From contig SUXO01000014.1 in the NCBI GenBank assembly GCA_015060885.1, positions 1-50,029 of the forward strand: DNA of 50,029 nt, read 5' to 3'. The first letter of the stretch is position 1. Every line of letters starts with the position of its first letter. Position numbers and translations under genes: made by a program. This DNA is from Bacteroidales bacterium (lineage in GTDB: Bacteria; Bacteroidota; Bacteroidia; Bacteroidales; Bacteroidaceae). The notes below the pieces were generated by a model. It saw nothing but the letters and a program-made list of their open reading frames with translations. It was not told where the DNA came from and ran no database searches. Below, in pieces: positions 34,643 to 42,558 of the stretch.

Positions 34643-37600
34643 TAGTACTCCTTTTGTGCAACTATGATTTGCATAATATCATCGATCTTGTCTGCCTCAA
34701 AGCCTTGCAATACACCCTCAACTGCTCTACGCAGTGCTTTCATCTTTCTCATACCACTAGCATCCATATCACGGAAGCCATCTCGGGCATTTGCCTTGAT
34801 TGTGTCGTGAACACGAAGCGTCAAAGCCTCATCATTGCCAAGATTATCGTACAACGCTTGCTTACCTTTTGTATCGATTGAAGCCGGGTATTTGGCCTTT
34901 ACTGTCGAACGAGCCTCTTTGAGTTTATCAATAAGCCTACCGATAAGCTCTTTATATTGTAGCTTGCCATCTTTTTGCTCTTGAAGCAGTTGATTGAGCA
35001 ACTCCGACATTTTATCAAAGTAGGCTGGGTTATTGGGGCGTTCGCTAATAATCATCTTACGCATATTGGCAGCCAATACCTCCGCCACAGAACGCTCATT
35101 TTGCTTAATCTTCTTCGGTAGCGAATCAATAGCCTTATCGCCATCCGTATCAATCAAGTCAAGGAATGAGATATCTGCCAAATCCACCAATTTCTCACTA
35201 TCCTCTGCGCGAACATAGTTGTCGATTAGCTGACGCATTGCTGGGTCGTAATACTTCAAATCAAGTGCATCCCCACTCTTTAACTTAATCTCATCCTTTA
35301 TGTCGTTATAATAATCCACCTGTTTCTTAATATCTGCCGCCTCTTCAGCAGTAAAGCCTGCAACCTCCATCTCGTTGGCAAGGTCGATATATCGGCGCAC
35401 CAAACGCGAAACAAGTTTGTAGAATGTTTCTCGCTTGTTAGCATTTACTTCGCACTCCTTTTGCTGTTCCTCTATCGAAGTGGTCTCGGCATAGACAAAA
35501 TAGGCGAAATAGCCCTCTCGTGTTTGTGGGTGCACAACTTCGCACATTGTATGTACAGCTTGTAAGGCTTCTTCTAACGCGACACGGCCTTCGGAAAGAC
35601 GATTGGAGAGCAGCCCATCAATGTCATCTGCATCGTAACCATCAAAGGCGCCGTTGGTGTAATCCTCGATAGCATTTTTAACAGCACCAAATAGGTCTTG
35701 ATAATCTATAATATAGCCAAAATCTTTCTCCTCGCTATCTACACGGTTAACTCGGCAGATTGCTTGAAAAAGGTCGTGGTTCTGCATCTTTTTATCAATA
35801 TAAATGTATGTAGCCGATGGTGCATCGAAGCCTGTTAGAAGTTTGGAAACGACAATTAGGAGCTTCATATCTCCCGGATTGTCGATAAACTCCTGCTTTG
35901 CCCACGTTTCAAACAACTCGGGCGTTTTATCAGCAATCATCTTTTTGTATATTTCGTATTTCCTAAGCTCCTCGGTCTCGCCATCGCCCTGATATTCATC
36001 TTTCACCGATGCGGTGCTAGCATCATAACTTGTAACTACAGCACAATGTCCTTTGAGTTCCGTTGTCTGGAATACCTCCCAATAGCGGCACGCCTGATAG
36101 ATGCTATCGGCGACAAGCATTGCATTTCCATAGCCTCCCGATAAAGCACGTTTTGTGCTCATATCCTGACAGATGTCAGCAACAATACGGTCTATGCGTT
36201 CTTTGCTACTGAATAGTTTTTCCATCTTGGCCCAACGCGCTTTTAGTGCTGCTCGTGCAACGGAACTTAATCCGCTTGTTTTACTGTCGAACCAATTATC
36301 TATTTTTTCATGGTTGCCAAGATATTGCTCTACATTGCGAGCCTCGTAGCGTAGGTCGAGAATAACACCATCCTCGACCGCCTCGTTGAATTTGTAGCTG
36401 TGGATATATGAGCCAAATGTTTCGATTGATTTCTTTTTGTCGGTGTGGAGCAATGGTGTACCTGTGAAACCTATGAGCATCACATCATTGCCCATAATGT
36501 GCTTCATCGCCTCGTGGAGCATACCTCCCTGTGTGCGATGACACTCGTCAATAAAAACATAGATATTGCCCTTTGCTCGGAAGTCGGCAGGCAACGACTT
36601 CGCCAACTCGTCAAGGTATAGGTCGAGCGATTTGGTCGCCTTATTGCCTCCTACCGAAATGGTATCGCCATCGTTCTTGTTGCCAAACTTGTGTATCAAT
36701 GAACATATCAGCCACGGCTCGGCGGCGTTAAGCATACCGATTAACTTGTCGCCACTCGTTGCTCGCTTAATTTGCTCGCCAGCATCCTTAAAGCCGTTCT
36801 CTATCTGCTTGTCCAACTCGTCACGGTCGGTGATGATTACCACACGGGCATCCTCCACATTCTCGCGTATCCACTGCGCCAACCACACCATTGTTAGCGA
36901 CTTGCCCGAGCCTTGCGAGTGCCAGATTATACCATTTTGCTTATTGCGCACTCGTGGCTGTGCAGCCTTTATGGCAAAATACTGATTAGGTCGTGCAGCC
37001 TTCTTTACGCCACCGTCAAAGATTATAAAGTCGTGAATATACTCCAACAACCTCGCTGGCTCAAAGAACTGCAACACACTGCGGTCTAATTCATTGGGAT
37101 ACTCCTCGGCAGTGAAATGAGGTTTCGCACAAGGCTCACCGCACGGCTCTTTCCAGCGGAGCCAGAACTTTTCGGGCGTTTTGATTACTCCGTAGTGCAA
37201 ACCCTCGGTGTCGTTACCCGCAAATAGGAGTTGTATTGTTGTGAAGAATCGGGGAATGTAACCATCTTGCTGGTTGCGGATATTCTGACGAATGCCCTCG
37301 TGCGCGGACACAGTGCTACGCTTCAATTCGATTACCGCAAGGGCAATACCATTAACATAAACGACCAGATCGGGGCGACGGTCGCTTGCGCCGTGTATGG
37401 TTACCTCCTCGGCAATCTGAAAATCATTCTCCATCGGGTTTGCCCAGTCGATAAGGTGCACCATTTTCTTCTTTTCGGTCACCTCTGCCTGCACATTCAC
37501 GCCGTAGCGCAATAAGGTATAGACCTCCTTGTTGGCGTTGTACAGTCCGCCTCCAAGCGAGCCTGCTGCCTGCTTGAGTTTGGCGATGGCACTGCGTATC

Positions 37601-37776
37601 TCCTTGTCGGTGTAGCCACGACGAGTAAGGTAAGCAGTGAGGTACTCCTCTTCGATATTGCTGTTCCCCTCGCGCTTCTCCCAGTTGCCAAGATAGTTGT
37701 ACTTTAATACTCGTTTAAAAAACTCTATCAATCTATTTTGCGTAGTACGCTCTTTTGCCCCGATTGTTGTGTCCAT
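34642..37776 (-). CDS. hsdR: Type I restriction endonuclease subunit R
   Basis: A 1,044-aa restriction and translocation subunit. The N-terminal nuclease domain has the PD-(D/E)xK pattern RPDLVVYVNG…AVIELKR (about residues 132–152). The SF2 motor follows: Walker A SQGSGKSLTMVW (about 288–299), ITDRDELDKQ, the DEAH-like box FIDECHRTQGG, and TGTPLL. The C-terminal half carries helicase motifs IV–VI (LLTGFDAPSATYIYID, QAICRVNR) and a helical region to bind the methylase core. Length is standard. It starts 2 bp after the retron RT stop, so it shares the RT transcript although hsdM and hsdS lie ~4–7 kb upstream. Confidence 0.95.
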   Translation of the reverse strand: MDTTIGAKERTTQNRLIEFFKRVLKYNYLGNWEKREGNSNIEEEYLTAYLTRRGYTDKEIRSAIAKLKQAAGSLGGGLYNANKEVYTLLRYGVNVQAEVTEKKKMVHLIDWANPMENDFQIAEEVTIHGASDRRPDLVVYVNGIALAVIELKRSTVSAHEGIRQNIRNQQDGYIPRFFTTIQLLFAGNDTEGLHYGVIKTPEKFWLRWKEPCGEPCAKPHFTAEEYPNELDRSVLQFFEPARLLEYIHDFIIFDGGVKKAARPNQYFAIKAAQPRVRNKQNGIIWHSQGSGKSLTMVWLAQWIRENVEDARVVIITDRDELDKQIENGFKDAGEQIKRATSGDKLIGMLNAAEPWLICSLIHKFGNKNDGDTISVGGNKATKSLDLYLDELAKSLPADFRAKGNIYVFIDECHRTQGGMLHEAMKHIMGNDVMLIGFTGTPLLHTDKKKSIETFGSYIHSYKFNEAVEDGVILDLRYEARNVEQYLGNHEKIDNWFDSKTSGLSSVARAALKARWAKMEKLFSSKERIDRIVADICQDMSTKRALSGGYGNAMLVADSIYQACRYWEVFQTTELKGHCAVVTSYDASTASVKDEYQGDGETEELRKYEIYKKMIADKTPELFETWAKQEFIDNPGDMKLLIVVSKLLTGFDAPSATYIYIDKKMQNHDLFQAICRVNRVDSEEKDFGYIIDYQDLFGAVKNAIEDYTNGAFDGYDADDIDGLLSNRLSEGRVALEEALQAVHTMCEVVHPQTREGYFAYFVYAETTSIEEQQKECEVNANKRETFYKLVSRLVRRYIDLANEMEVAGFTAEEAADIKKQVDYYNDIKDEIKLKSGDALDLKYYDPAMRQLIDNYVRAEDSEKLVDLADISFLDLIDTDGDKAIDSLPKKIKQNERSVAEVLAANMRKMIISERPNNPAYFDKMSELLNQLLQEQKDGKLQYKELIGRLIDKLKEARSTVKAKYPASIDTKGKQALYDNLGNDEALTLRVHDTIKANARDGFRDMDASGMRKMKALRRAVEGVLQGFEADKIDDIMQIIVAQKEY

Positions 37777-37778
37777 AG

Positions 37779-38828
37779 TTATTCTTCCTTATATTCTTTT
37801 AATACACTATGTATGTATTCGTAGTATTTACGCATCTCTGAATCATTTTTATTGATTGTAAGCGTAAAGTTTATTCGTCCTAAAAGATGATGCAAATACT
37901 CTATTATTGGTCGCTTCCATTCAATCGCCTCTAGATGTTTGTCAACTCCAAATTTAATAATGTAGTACACTTCTTGCCTAATCTTTTTTCTATATATGGC
38001 CGCGGTTTGAAGCTTTTCATTTACTACGACACCTGTCACCTCTTGTCTATTTCCCCTAGATACAAACTTTGTTTTGTTATCATTAATAGCAAAAGAAGTC
38101 TTGGATAGCACCTTTCGAATAAATGATACTACTGCCTTACAGTTGAAATCTCCGGAAAATGTTAAATCATCGGCATATCGTGTATAGCGGATGTTCCTAG
38201 ACTTGCAATAATCAAAAATTTTGTCATCGTAATATTTAAAAACCATATTAGACAACATCGGGCTCGTTGGAGCACCTTGTGGTAATGAGTTGTTTAATAT
38301 GCAAATATTTGATAGCAGCGTAGCCAAAGCCTTGCTATACCCCATATTTCTAAAAACGCTAAAAACTTGTTGAAAAGAAATTGAATCAAAAAAGTCTTTT
38401 AAGTCTAAGCATAGGACATATTTTTGCCTTTTATGGAAACGGGCATTATCTCTAACACTCTGCTTAGGAATATATGCTTTAGCGACAGACGAAACAAATA
38501 TTTTTGCCCCAGGATTTAGAATATATTTAAGAATCCAGGTCTGAATTTCTTTCAGACTTGGCAATGGCTCATGAATTATACGGCGATCACCATTTCTTTT
38601 AGGAATACTATATTCTTTATAGAATGATTTTGGTTGATTAACAATCGCCATAACATATGCCTCATCATAACCAACAAGTTGAAAGAAATGTTGCTGGTCA
38701 TAAATTATCGGAAGCTTTCTATTATGTAAGTGCTCAGCATATTCGATTGCAATATCAATTGCATTAGTAGAAATTCCGAATGCTAGCGCTTGTTCTATAT
38801 ATGCTTTTTTGTATTCTTTAAAATCCAT
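37779..38828 (-). CDS. Retron-type reverse transcriptase
   Basis: A 349-aa RNA-directed DNA polymerase. Palm motifs: LDLKDFFDS (about 141–149, first Asp), LPQGAPTSPMLSN (182–194), RYADDLTFSG with catalytic YADD at 218–221, and a thumb region. Retron hallmarks are present: the NAxxH motif as NARFH (128–132) and VTG (264–266, in RQEVTGVVVN). There is no maturase, endonuclease or protease domain, and the length fits retron RTs rather than group II intron proteins. A structured non-coding stretch with terminal inverted repeats lies directly upstream (38833–39068), and a winged-helix and a PRTase-like gene precede it. It would make multicopy single-stranded DNA from that RNA. Confidence 0.93.
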   Translation of the reverse strand: MDFKEYKKAYIEQALAFGISTNAIDIAIEYAEHLHNRKLPIIYDQQHFFQLVGYDEAYVMAIVNQPKSFYKEYSIPKRNGDRRIIHEPLPSLKEIQTWILKYILNPGAKIFVSSVAKAYIPKQSVRDNARFHKRQKYVLCLDLKDFFDSISFQQVFSVFRNMGYSKALATLLSNICILNNSLPQGAPTSPMLSNMVFKYYDDKIFDYCKSRNIRYTRYADDLTFSGDFNCKAVVSFIRKVLSKTSFAINDNKTKFVSRGNRQEVTGVVVNEKLQTAAIYRKKIRQEVYYIIKFGVDKHLEAIEWKRPIIEYLHHLLGRINFTLTINKNDSEMRKYYEYIHSVLKEYKEE

Positions 38829-38832
38829 AAGT

Positions 38833-39068
38833 ATAAGGGCTTTTTACTAAATTATCGCTAATAAATAAATTTAAGAATTATATACATATAATTATGGAAT
38901 TTATTTATTAGTGGGAAGCAAGACTTGTCTTGCGACCGAAGTAATGTTTAGTTTTTACTTCTTCCAAGAAGTAAAAACTAAACATTACTTTGGCTTGAAA
39001 GAAGATTCTCAGTAGATTAACGAATCGCTAATCCTCACACCGAAGTGGACAAACTAAAAAGCCCTTAT
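38833..39068 (-). ncRNA. Retron msr–msd non-coding RNA
   Basis: On the (-) strand the segment begins ATAAGGGCTTTTTA (39068–39055) and ends with its exact complement (38846–38833), the a1/a2 inverted repeat. From 5' to 3' follow: a small CAC-TTCG-GTG hairpin; TTAGCG, the usual context of the branching G; a GATTC…GAATC stem-loop; a hairpin with perfect 25-bp arms (38939–38963 and 38966–38990); a 16-nt palindrome (38918–38933); and an A/T hairpin with 14-bp arms (38858–38871, 38898–38911). A second TTAGCGAT lies just before a2. The 5' end overlaps the stop codon of the winged-helix gene, and the RT gene begins 5 bp after a2. Confidence 0.88.
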
Positions 39069-39379
39069 TCCTTACGGATATGCAAAGGTATATAAATTTC
39101 CTCTAAGTTCATTGTATTCATCTTATATTTATAGTTAGGAGAAAGATATTTATATAGTCCCTTTTTATTTAAATAACGACATAATTCATTAAATTTCACC
39201 TCTCCCTCTTTTGTTATTTGCAATTTACCGCTATCTGATATTATATATTTTGCTCTTTTATATTGTTGAATTAATTTATGTATATCAACGAAAGTCAAAC
39301 CAGCCTCAATTAAACTGGAAATACTTCCATTGACCATAATTAATTGTATCAATAATAATTCTTTTTCCTCTTGCGTCAT
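39065..39379 (-). CDS. Winged-helix retron accessory protein
   Basis: A 104-aa protein with a helical N-terminus (EEKELLLIQLIMVNGSI) and a compact helix-turn-helix–wing pattern: FVDIHKLIQQYKRAKYI (recognition region) and SGKLQITKEGEVKFNEL (wing strand pair and last helix). It starts 5 bp after the PRTase stop, and its own stop lies inside the a1 repeat of the ncRNA. In PRTase-containing retrons a small winged-helix protein is the second accessory component; DNA or msDNA binding is inferred. Base composition is very AT-rich, like the PRTase and RT genes and unlike hsdR. Confidence 0.75.
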   Translation of the reverse strand: MTQEEKELLLIQLIMVNGSISSLIEAGLTFVDIHKLIQQYKRAKYIISDSGKLQITKEGEVKFNELCRYLNKKGLYKYLSPNYKYKMNTMNLEEIYIPLHIRKE

Positions 39380-39384
39380 AATTA

Positions 39385-40221
39385 TTATCTTTTATATGGC
39401 GAAATATTGTTGTGTAGCCAATAAATTGGGAATGTATTATTTGGGATTCTATGCATATGTAATAATGCCTCACATTGGCAATATCCAAATCTGTTCTCTT
39501 CGTCCAATTTGGGAATTCGACTCTCAATTTGATTCATTAATCTCACATATTCGCTTTTTTTCTTACCAATGTAGTTATCAGATATCCCTCGATTGATAAG
39601 TTTATTATAAAATATTTGAGGCACACCTATATCTTTAAGATATAATACACCTTTTTCGTGTGCAACTAATGATAGAACAATGACATCTTCAATTTTTAAC
39701 CCCTCGTCTTTTATATTATGCACTTCAAAAGATTCCTCAATGGTTTTACCTGAACCAATAAAATCATCCACTATCAATATTTTCTCGTTATCCCTGATAC
39801 CTCTAGCGGATAATTTATTTTTATCCTTGACCACCTGAAAATGTATGTCACTATTATCTATTGCATCTTCAAGTTCTTCTCCTTTAAATAGGTACAGCAT
39901 ATGTATTGAACTTTTATCTAATCTCTCCACATCATCCTTAGCCAAGGCTGGTAATACAAAATACTGCGTTACTGAGGGGTTATTAGCAATTACACGACGA
40001 ACAACCTCAGATAATATTGTAAAGTATTCACATTGTTTAATGTGCAAAAAGTTATCAGTAAGCTCAAGCATCATATTCTGTTCATCTTCAGACATGCTTT
40101 CAAGCATTCTAACATATTTATTAAAACATGATTTTTGTTTATCATTATCTATTGGCCAATGATGCTTTTGAAATACTTCTCCCAGTATGTCAAGTTTACT
40201 TATCAATAATTTTGAGTTCAT
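39385..40221 (-). CDS. Phosphoribosyltransferase-like retron effector
   Basis: A 278-aa protein with the type I phosphoribosyltransferase PRPP loop KILIVDDFIGSGKTIEES (about 147–164, Asp-Asp and G-S-G-K-T). The N-terminal ~80 residues are helical; residues 86–105 (TQYFVLPALAKDD) fit the first PRTase strand. The C-terminus contains Cys-x-Cys (YCQCEALL, near 250) and LLHMHRIPNNTFPIYWL, a feature of the 'PRTase-CE' type proteins found next to retron RTs and other defence genes. Probable toxin/effector held in check by the RT–msDNA complex; its nucleotide target is unknown. It begins 5 bp after hsdS, with no promoter of its own visible. Confidence 0.8.
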   Translation of the reverse strand: MNSKLLISKLDILGEVFQKHHWPIDNDKQKSCFNKYVRMLESMSEDEQNMMLELTDNFLHIKQCEYFTILSEVVRRVIANNPSVTQYFVLPALAKDDVERLDKSSIHMLYLFKGEELEDAIDNSDIHFQVVKDKNKLSARGIRDNEKILIVDDFIGSGKTIEESFEVHNIKDEGLKIEDVIVLSLVAHEKGVLYLKDIGVPQIFYNKLINRGISDNYIGKKKSEYVRLMNQIESRIPKLDEENRFGYCQCEALLHMHRIPNNTFPIYWLHNNISPYKR

Positions 40222-40226
40222 AATAA

Positions 40227-42074
40227 TTACGCCTTTCTCTTATCAATATATTTACCCCATCCAACTGGAATAATGTTATTATCTCGCATATAATTCAAAG
40301 CTTTTCTCACGCGTGCTTCCTCAAAATCTGCTTTGTGCGTGCTCCAAGCATAGAAATCAGCAATCAATAAGTCATCCGTTATCTGCTCTTGCTTTATAAT
40401 GCGGTTATTCCACACGGCGTAAAGCGTTGAAAGTATCTCTGCACCAGCCAAATCCATTGTGTTTAACTTGTCGATCAACGCATCTATCTGCTCGCGCAAC
40501 TCTTTGGGGTACTTCTCATACGCCATTTCAACATCTTGTATCATAGGTGTAGGCGTGTACGAATAATGAGTTTTACCATCGGGTAACTTCTCGCTGACTT
40601 TATTGACGTGCCTATATTGCCTAAACTTTTGGTCAATGTAATTCATCAATTGTTGGTCATCTGGTCCAGCCGTATTGCGGATGTATTCGGTGCCAAGATT
40701 TAACTGCATACAGTAGCCAATAAGATGCAATGACTTTTGCAACTTAGTACGACCCCATCCCCTTGATTTGTGCGACCTATTAACGATATGACCAGCAATA
40801 ATGTGAGTCGCAACCGGTATCTCTCTTACAACAGGAACTTCTACACCCAATGGGACAATCTTCGCTTGTTGTTTAACTAAACGAATTTGTCCGGTGAGGA
40901 GTTTTTGCATCATACCCGATTTTAGGAGGCGGTACTTGTCGCGCTGGGCTTCAAGGTCGGTAATCTCCTTATCCATATCACTCAATATAGTAGCAATTGC
41001 TTGTTGCTCCTTGATATCAGAGGGCATATATATCACAAACTCTTCAAATGTTGGTAATCTTAAAGAATCTACTGTTGCTTTTACTGTTAATGATAATGCA
41101 TACTCTCCAAAATATCGAGACATATAGAAGTAAATAAACTTGCCGCAAGCCTCATCGGCAAAATCACTAATTTTATACACTCTCTGGTGAAAATCAAACT
41201 TGCCGTTAATATAATGGAATATATTTCCAATACCACCTTCGCCAGGCACTAATATTGCTTCGCCATCAAAAGAGTATGTGTCTATTGCGTACACCTTCTG
41301 TGACCGCACGAAAAATGGATATTTGCCATTTTCTACAGCTTGGTCACCATTGCGGCCGCCTGTCTTAATATGCGATATTTTACCCAATTTCTTTTCTACC
41401 CACTTGTCGGTGAAGACGAGGAGGCATTTTTTGCCTGTTAGGAGTTGCTGCATAGCGCCTTGTTTGAGGAGACGTTTCTTGGCGATTTTCTTATCCAATG
41501 CCGCAATCAACCCATCCACATCACTCAACGCCTCCGCAATAGCCCTCTGCTCCGCAAGAGGTGGAACAGGGAATACAAACTTTACAATATCTTTCTGATA
41601 TAGATGAACAATAGTAGAACCCGCTGTTAGTCTATTTATAAAATTCTGAAAATAGACAGACTTAAAGGCAAATGCTAGATACTTTTTATATACATTATCA
41701 AGTTTGGGTCTAACGACAAATACACCGCTATTAAGAGTTGATGGGAATGGAATATTTTGTACTATTCCAACCTTGCCAATAGTACCATCTTTAGATATTA
41801 ATGTATCATCTTCTTGGATAATGATATTGGGGTCTTGAATATATCGAGATTTATCTACGAAATAACATGTATCCCAATTTATTGCACCATCAACAATATC
41901 TGTACTTGTAATAAGTCCGTATTCACCCGATTCCAAATATTCATCAGAGCGCAGACCTTGCCAACCTATTCTTGCTTTGACAGTACAATGCTTACCCACA
42001 GATTGTAGTTGCCAATCTTTAGGTATTATTCCTAACTCAGTCTGTTTATATCCTTGTGGTATGTTCATATACAA
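40227..42074 (-). CDS. hsdS: Type I restriction specificity subunit S with extra C-terminal domain
   Basis: A 615-aa protein. Residues 1–~410 are a normal HsdS: target-recognition domain 1 (to about 175), conserved spacer helix (PLAEQRAIAEALSDVDGLIAAL), target-recognition domain 2, and a second helix (EQQAIATILSDMDKEITDLE), each ending in LLTGK/LLTGQIRLV. Residues ~419–615 are an unusual addition: HIVNRSHKSRGWGRTKLQKSL, GPDDQQLMNYIDQKF, then a helical stretch ending RVRKALNYMRDNNIIPVGWGK. RTKLQKSLHLIGY recalls the start of Panacea/SocA-like (DUF4065) domains; this link is tentative. It decides which DNA sequence the M2S core methylates. An alternative start (MNIPQGYK) lies two codons downstream. 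Confidence 0.9.
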   Translation of the reverse strand: MYMNIPQGYKQTELGIIPKDWQLQSVGKHCTVKARIGWQGLRSDEYLESGEYGLITSTDIVDGAINWDTCYFVDKSRYIQDPNIIIQEDDTLISKDGTIGKVGIVQNIPFPSTLNSGVFVVRPKLDNVYKKYLAFAFKSVYFQNFINRLTAGSTIVHLYQKDIVKFVFPVPPLAEQRAIAEALSDVDGLIAALDKKIAKKRLLKQGAMQQLLTGKKCLLVFTDKWVEKKLGKISHIKTGGRNGDQAVENGKYPFFVRSQKVYAIDTYSFDGEAILVPGEGGIGNIFHYINGKFDFHQRVYKISDFADEACGKFIYFYMSRYFGEYALSLTVKATVDSLRLPTFEEFVIYMPSDIKEQQAIATILSDMDKEITDLEAQRDKYRLLKSGMMQKLLTGQIRLVKQQAKIVPLGVEVPVVREIPVATHIIAGHIVNRSHKSRGWGRTKLQKSLHLIGYCMQLNLGTEYIRNTAGPDDQQLMNYIDQKFRQYRHVNKVSEKLPDGKTHYSYTPTPMIQDVEMAYEKYPKELREQIDALIDKLNTMDLAGAEILSTLYAVWNNRIIKQEQITDDLLIADFYAWSTHKADFEEARVRKALNYMRDNNIIPVGWGKYIDKRKA

Positions 42075-42077
42075 CTA

Positions 42078-42557
42078 CTACAATTTAATTTCAACTGAAC
42101 GATTAGACGCATAAGCATCGTTCCATTTTACTATGACGGCTTTAGAGTTAAAACCTTGTTCATTCCACTCGATATTGTATTCTCGTTTCTCATTGGAGAC
42201 GAGTTGGTCAATGTATAATGAAGTTGGATGCACTTTCCAATTGGTGGAAATGAAAATATTAATATCAAATGCTGTTGCTTTGCCCAAATTAACAACAGAG
42301 AGTCTTCCTGTTCTTTGGGTTAAAGTATTAATACCATATTTAAAAACGTCGTTTTTGTCTATCGCATTCTCTATAAGAGAAATACGAATATTCGCTTTTT
42401 TACTCTCTTGGTTATCGTTCTTTAGTTTTTCGATATTTAATTCGTTAAGAAGTGCTTGCTGTTTTTTAAGTTTCTTGTCGTGAGCAAAATAAGTGTATAT
42501 ACCACCCATAAAAGCGAGTAGCGATATTGCAAGACTTATGTAAGAAATATAATCCAT
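42078..42557 (-). CDS. Small single-pass membrane protein between hsdM and hsdS
   Basis: A 159-aa protein with one N-terminal transmembrane helix (ISLAISLLAFMGGIYTYFA, about residues 6–24), a charged coiled-coil (KKLKKQQALLNELNIEKLKND) and a C-terminal beta-rich half (SVVNLGKATAFDINIFIS, YNIEWNEQGFNSKAVIVKWND). It starts 1 bp after the hsdM stop and ends 3 bp before hsdS, so it is fully embedded in the RM operon. I do not recognise the family. Membrane–coiled-coil accessory proteins occur in defence operons, but no role can be assigned from sequence. Confidence 0.75.
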   Translation of the reverse strand: MDYISYISLAISLLAFMGGIYTYFAHDKKLKKQQALLNELNIEKLKNDNQESKKANIRISLIENAIDKNDVFKYGINTLTQRTGRLSVVNLGKATAFDINIFISTNWKVHPTSLYIDQLVSNEKREYNIEWNEQGFNSKAVIVKWNDAYASNRSVEIKL

Positions 42558-42558
42558 A

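Noticed and set aside
37779-38828. Group II intron or diversity-generating retroelement RT
   Set aside because: No maturase/HNH domain or intron RNA is seen, no template/variable repeat pair, and retron-specific NAxxH, VTG and flanking a1/a2 RNA are present.
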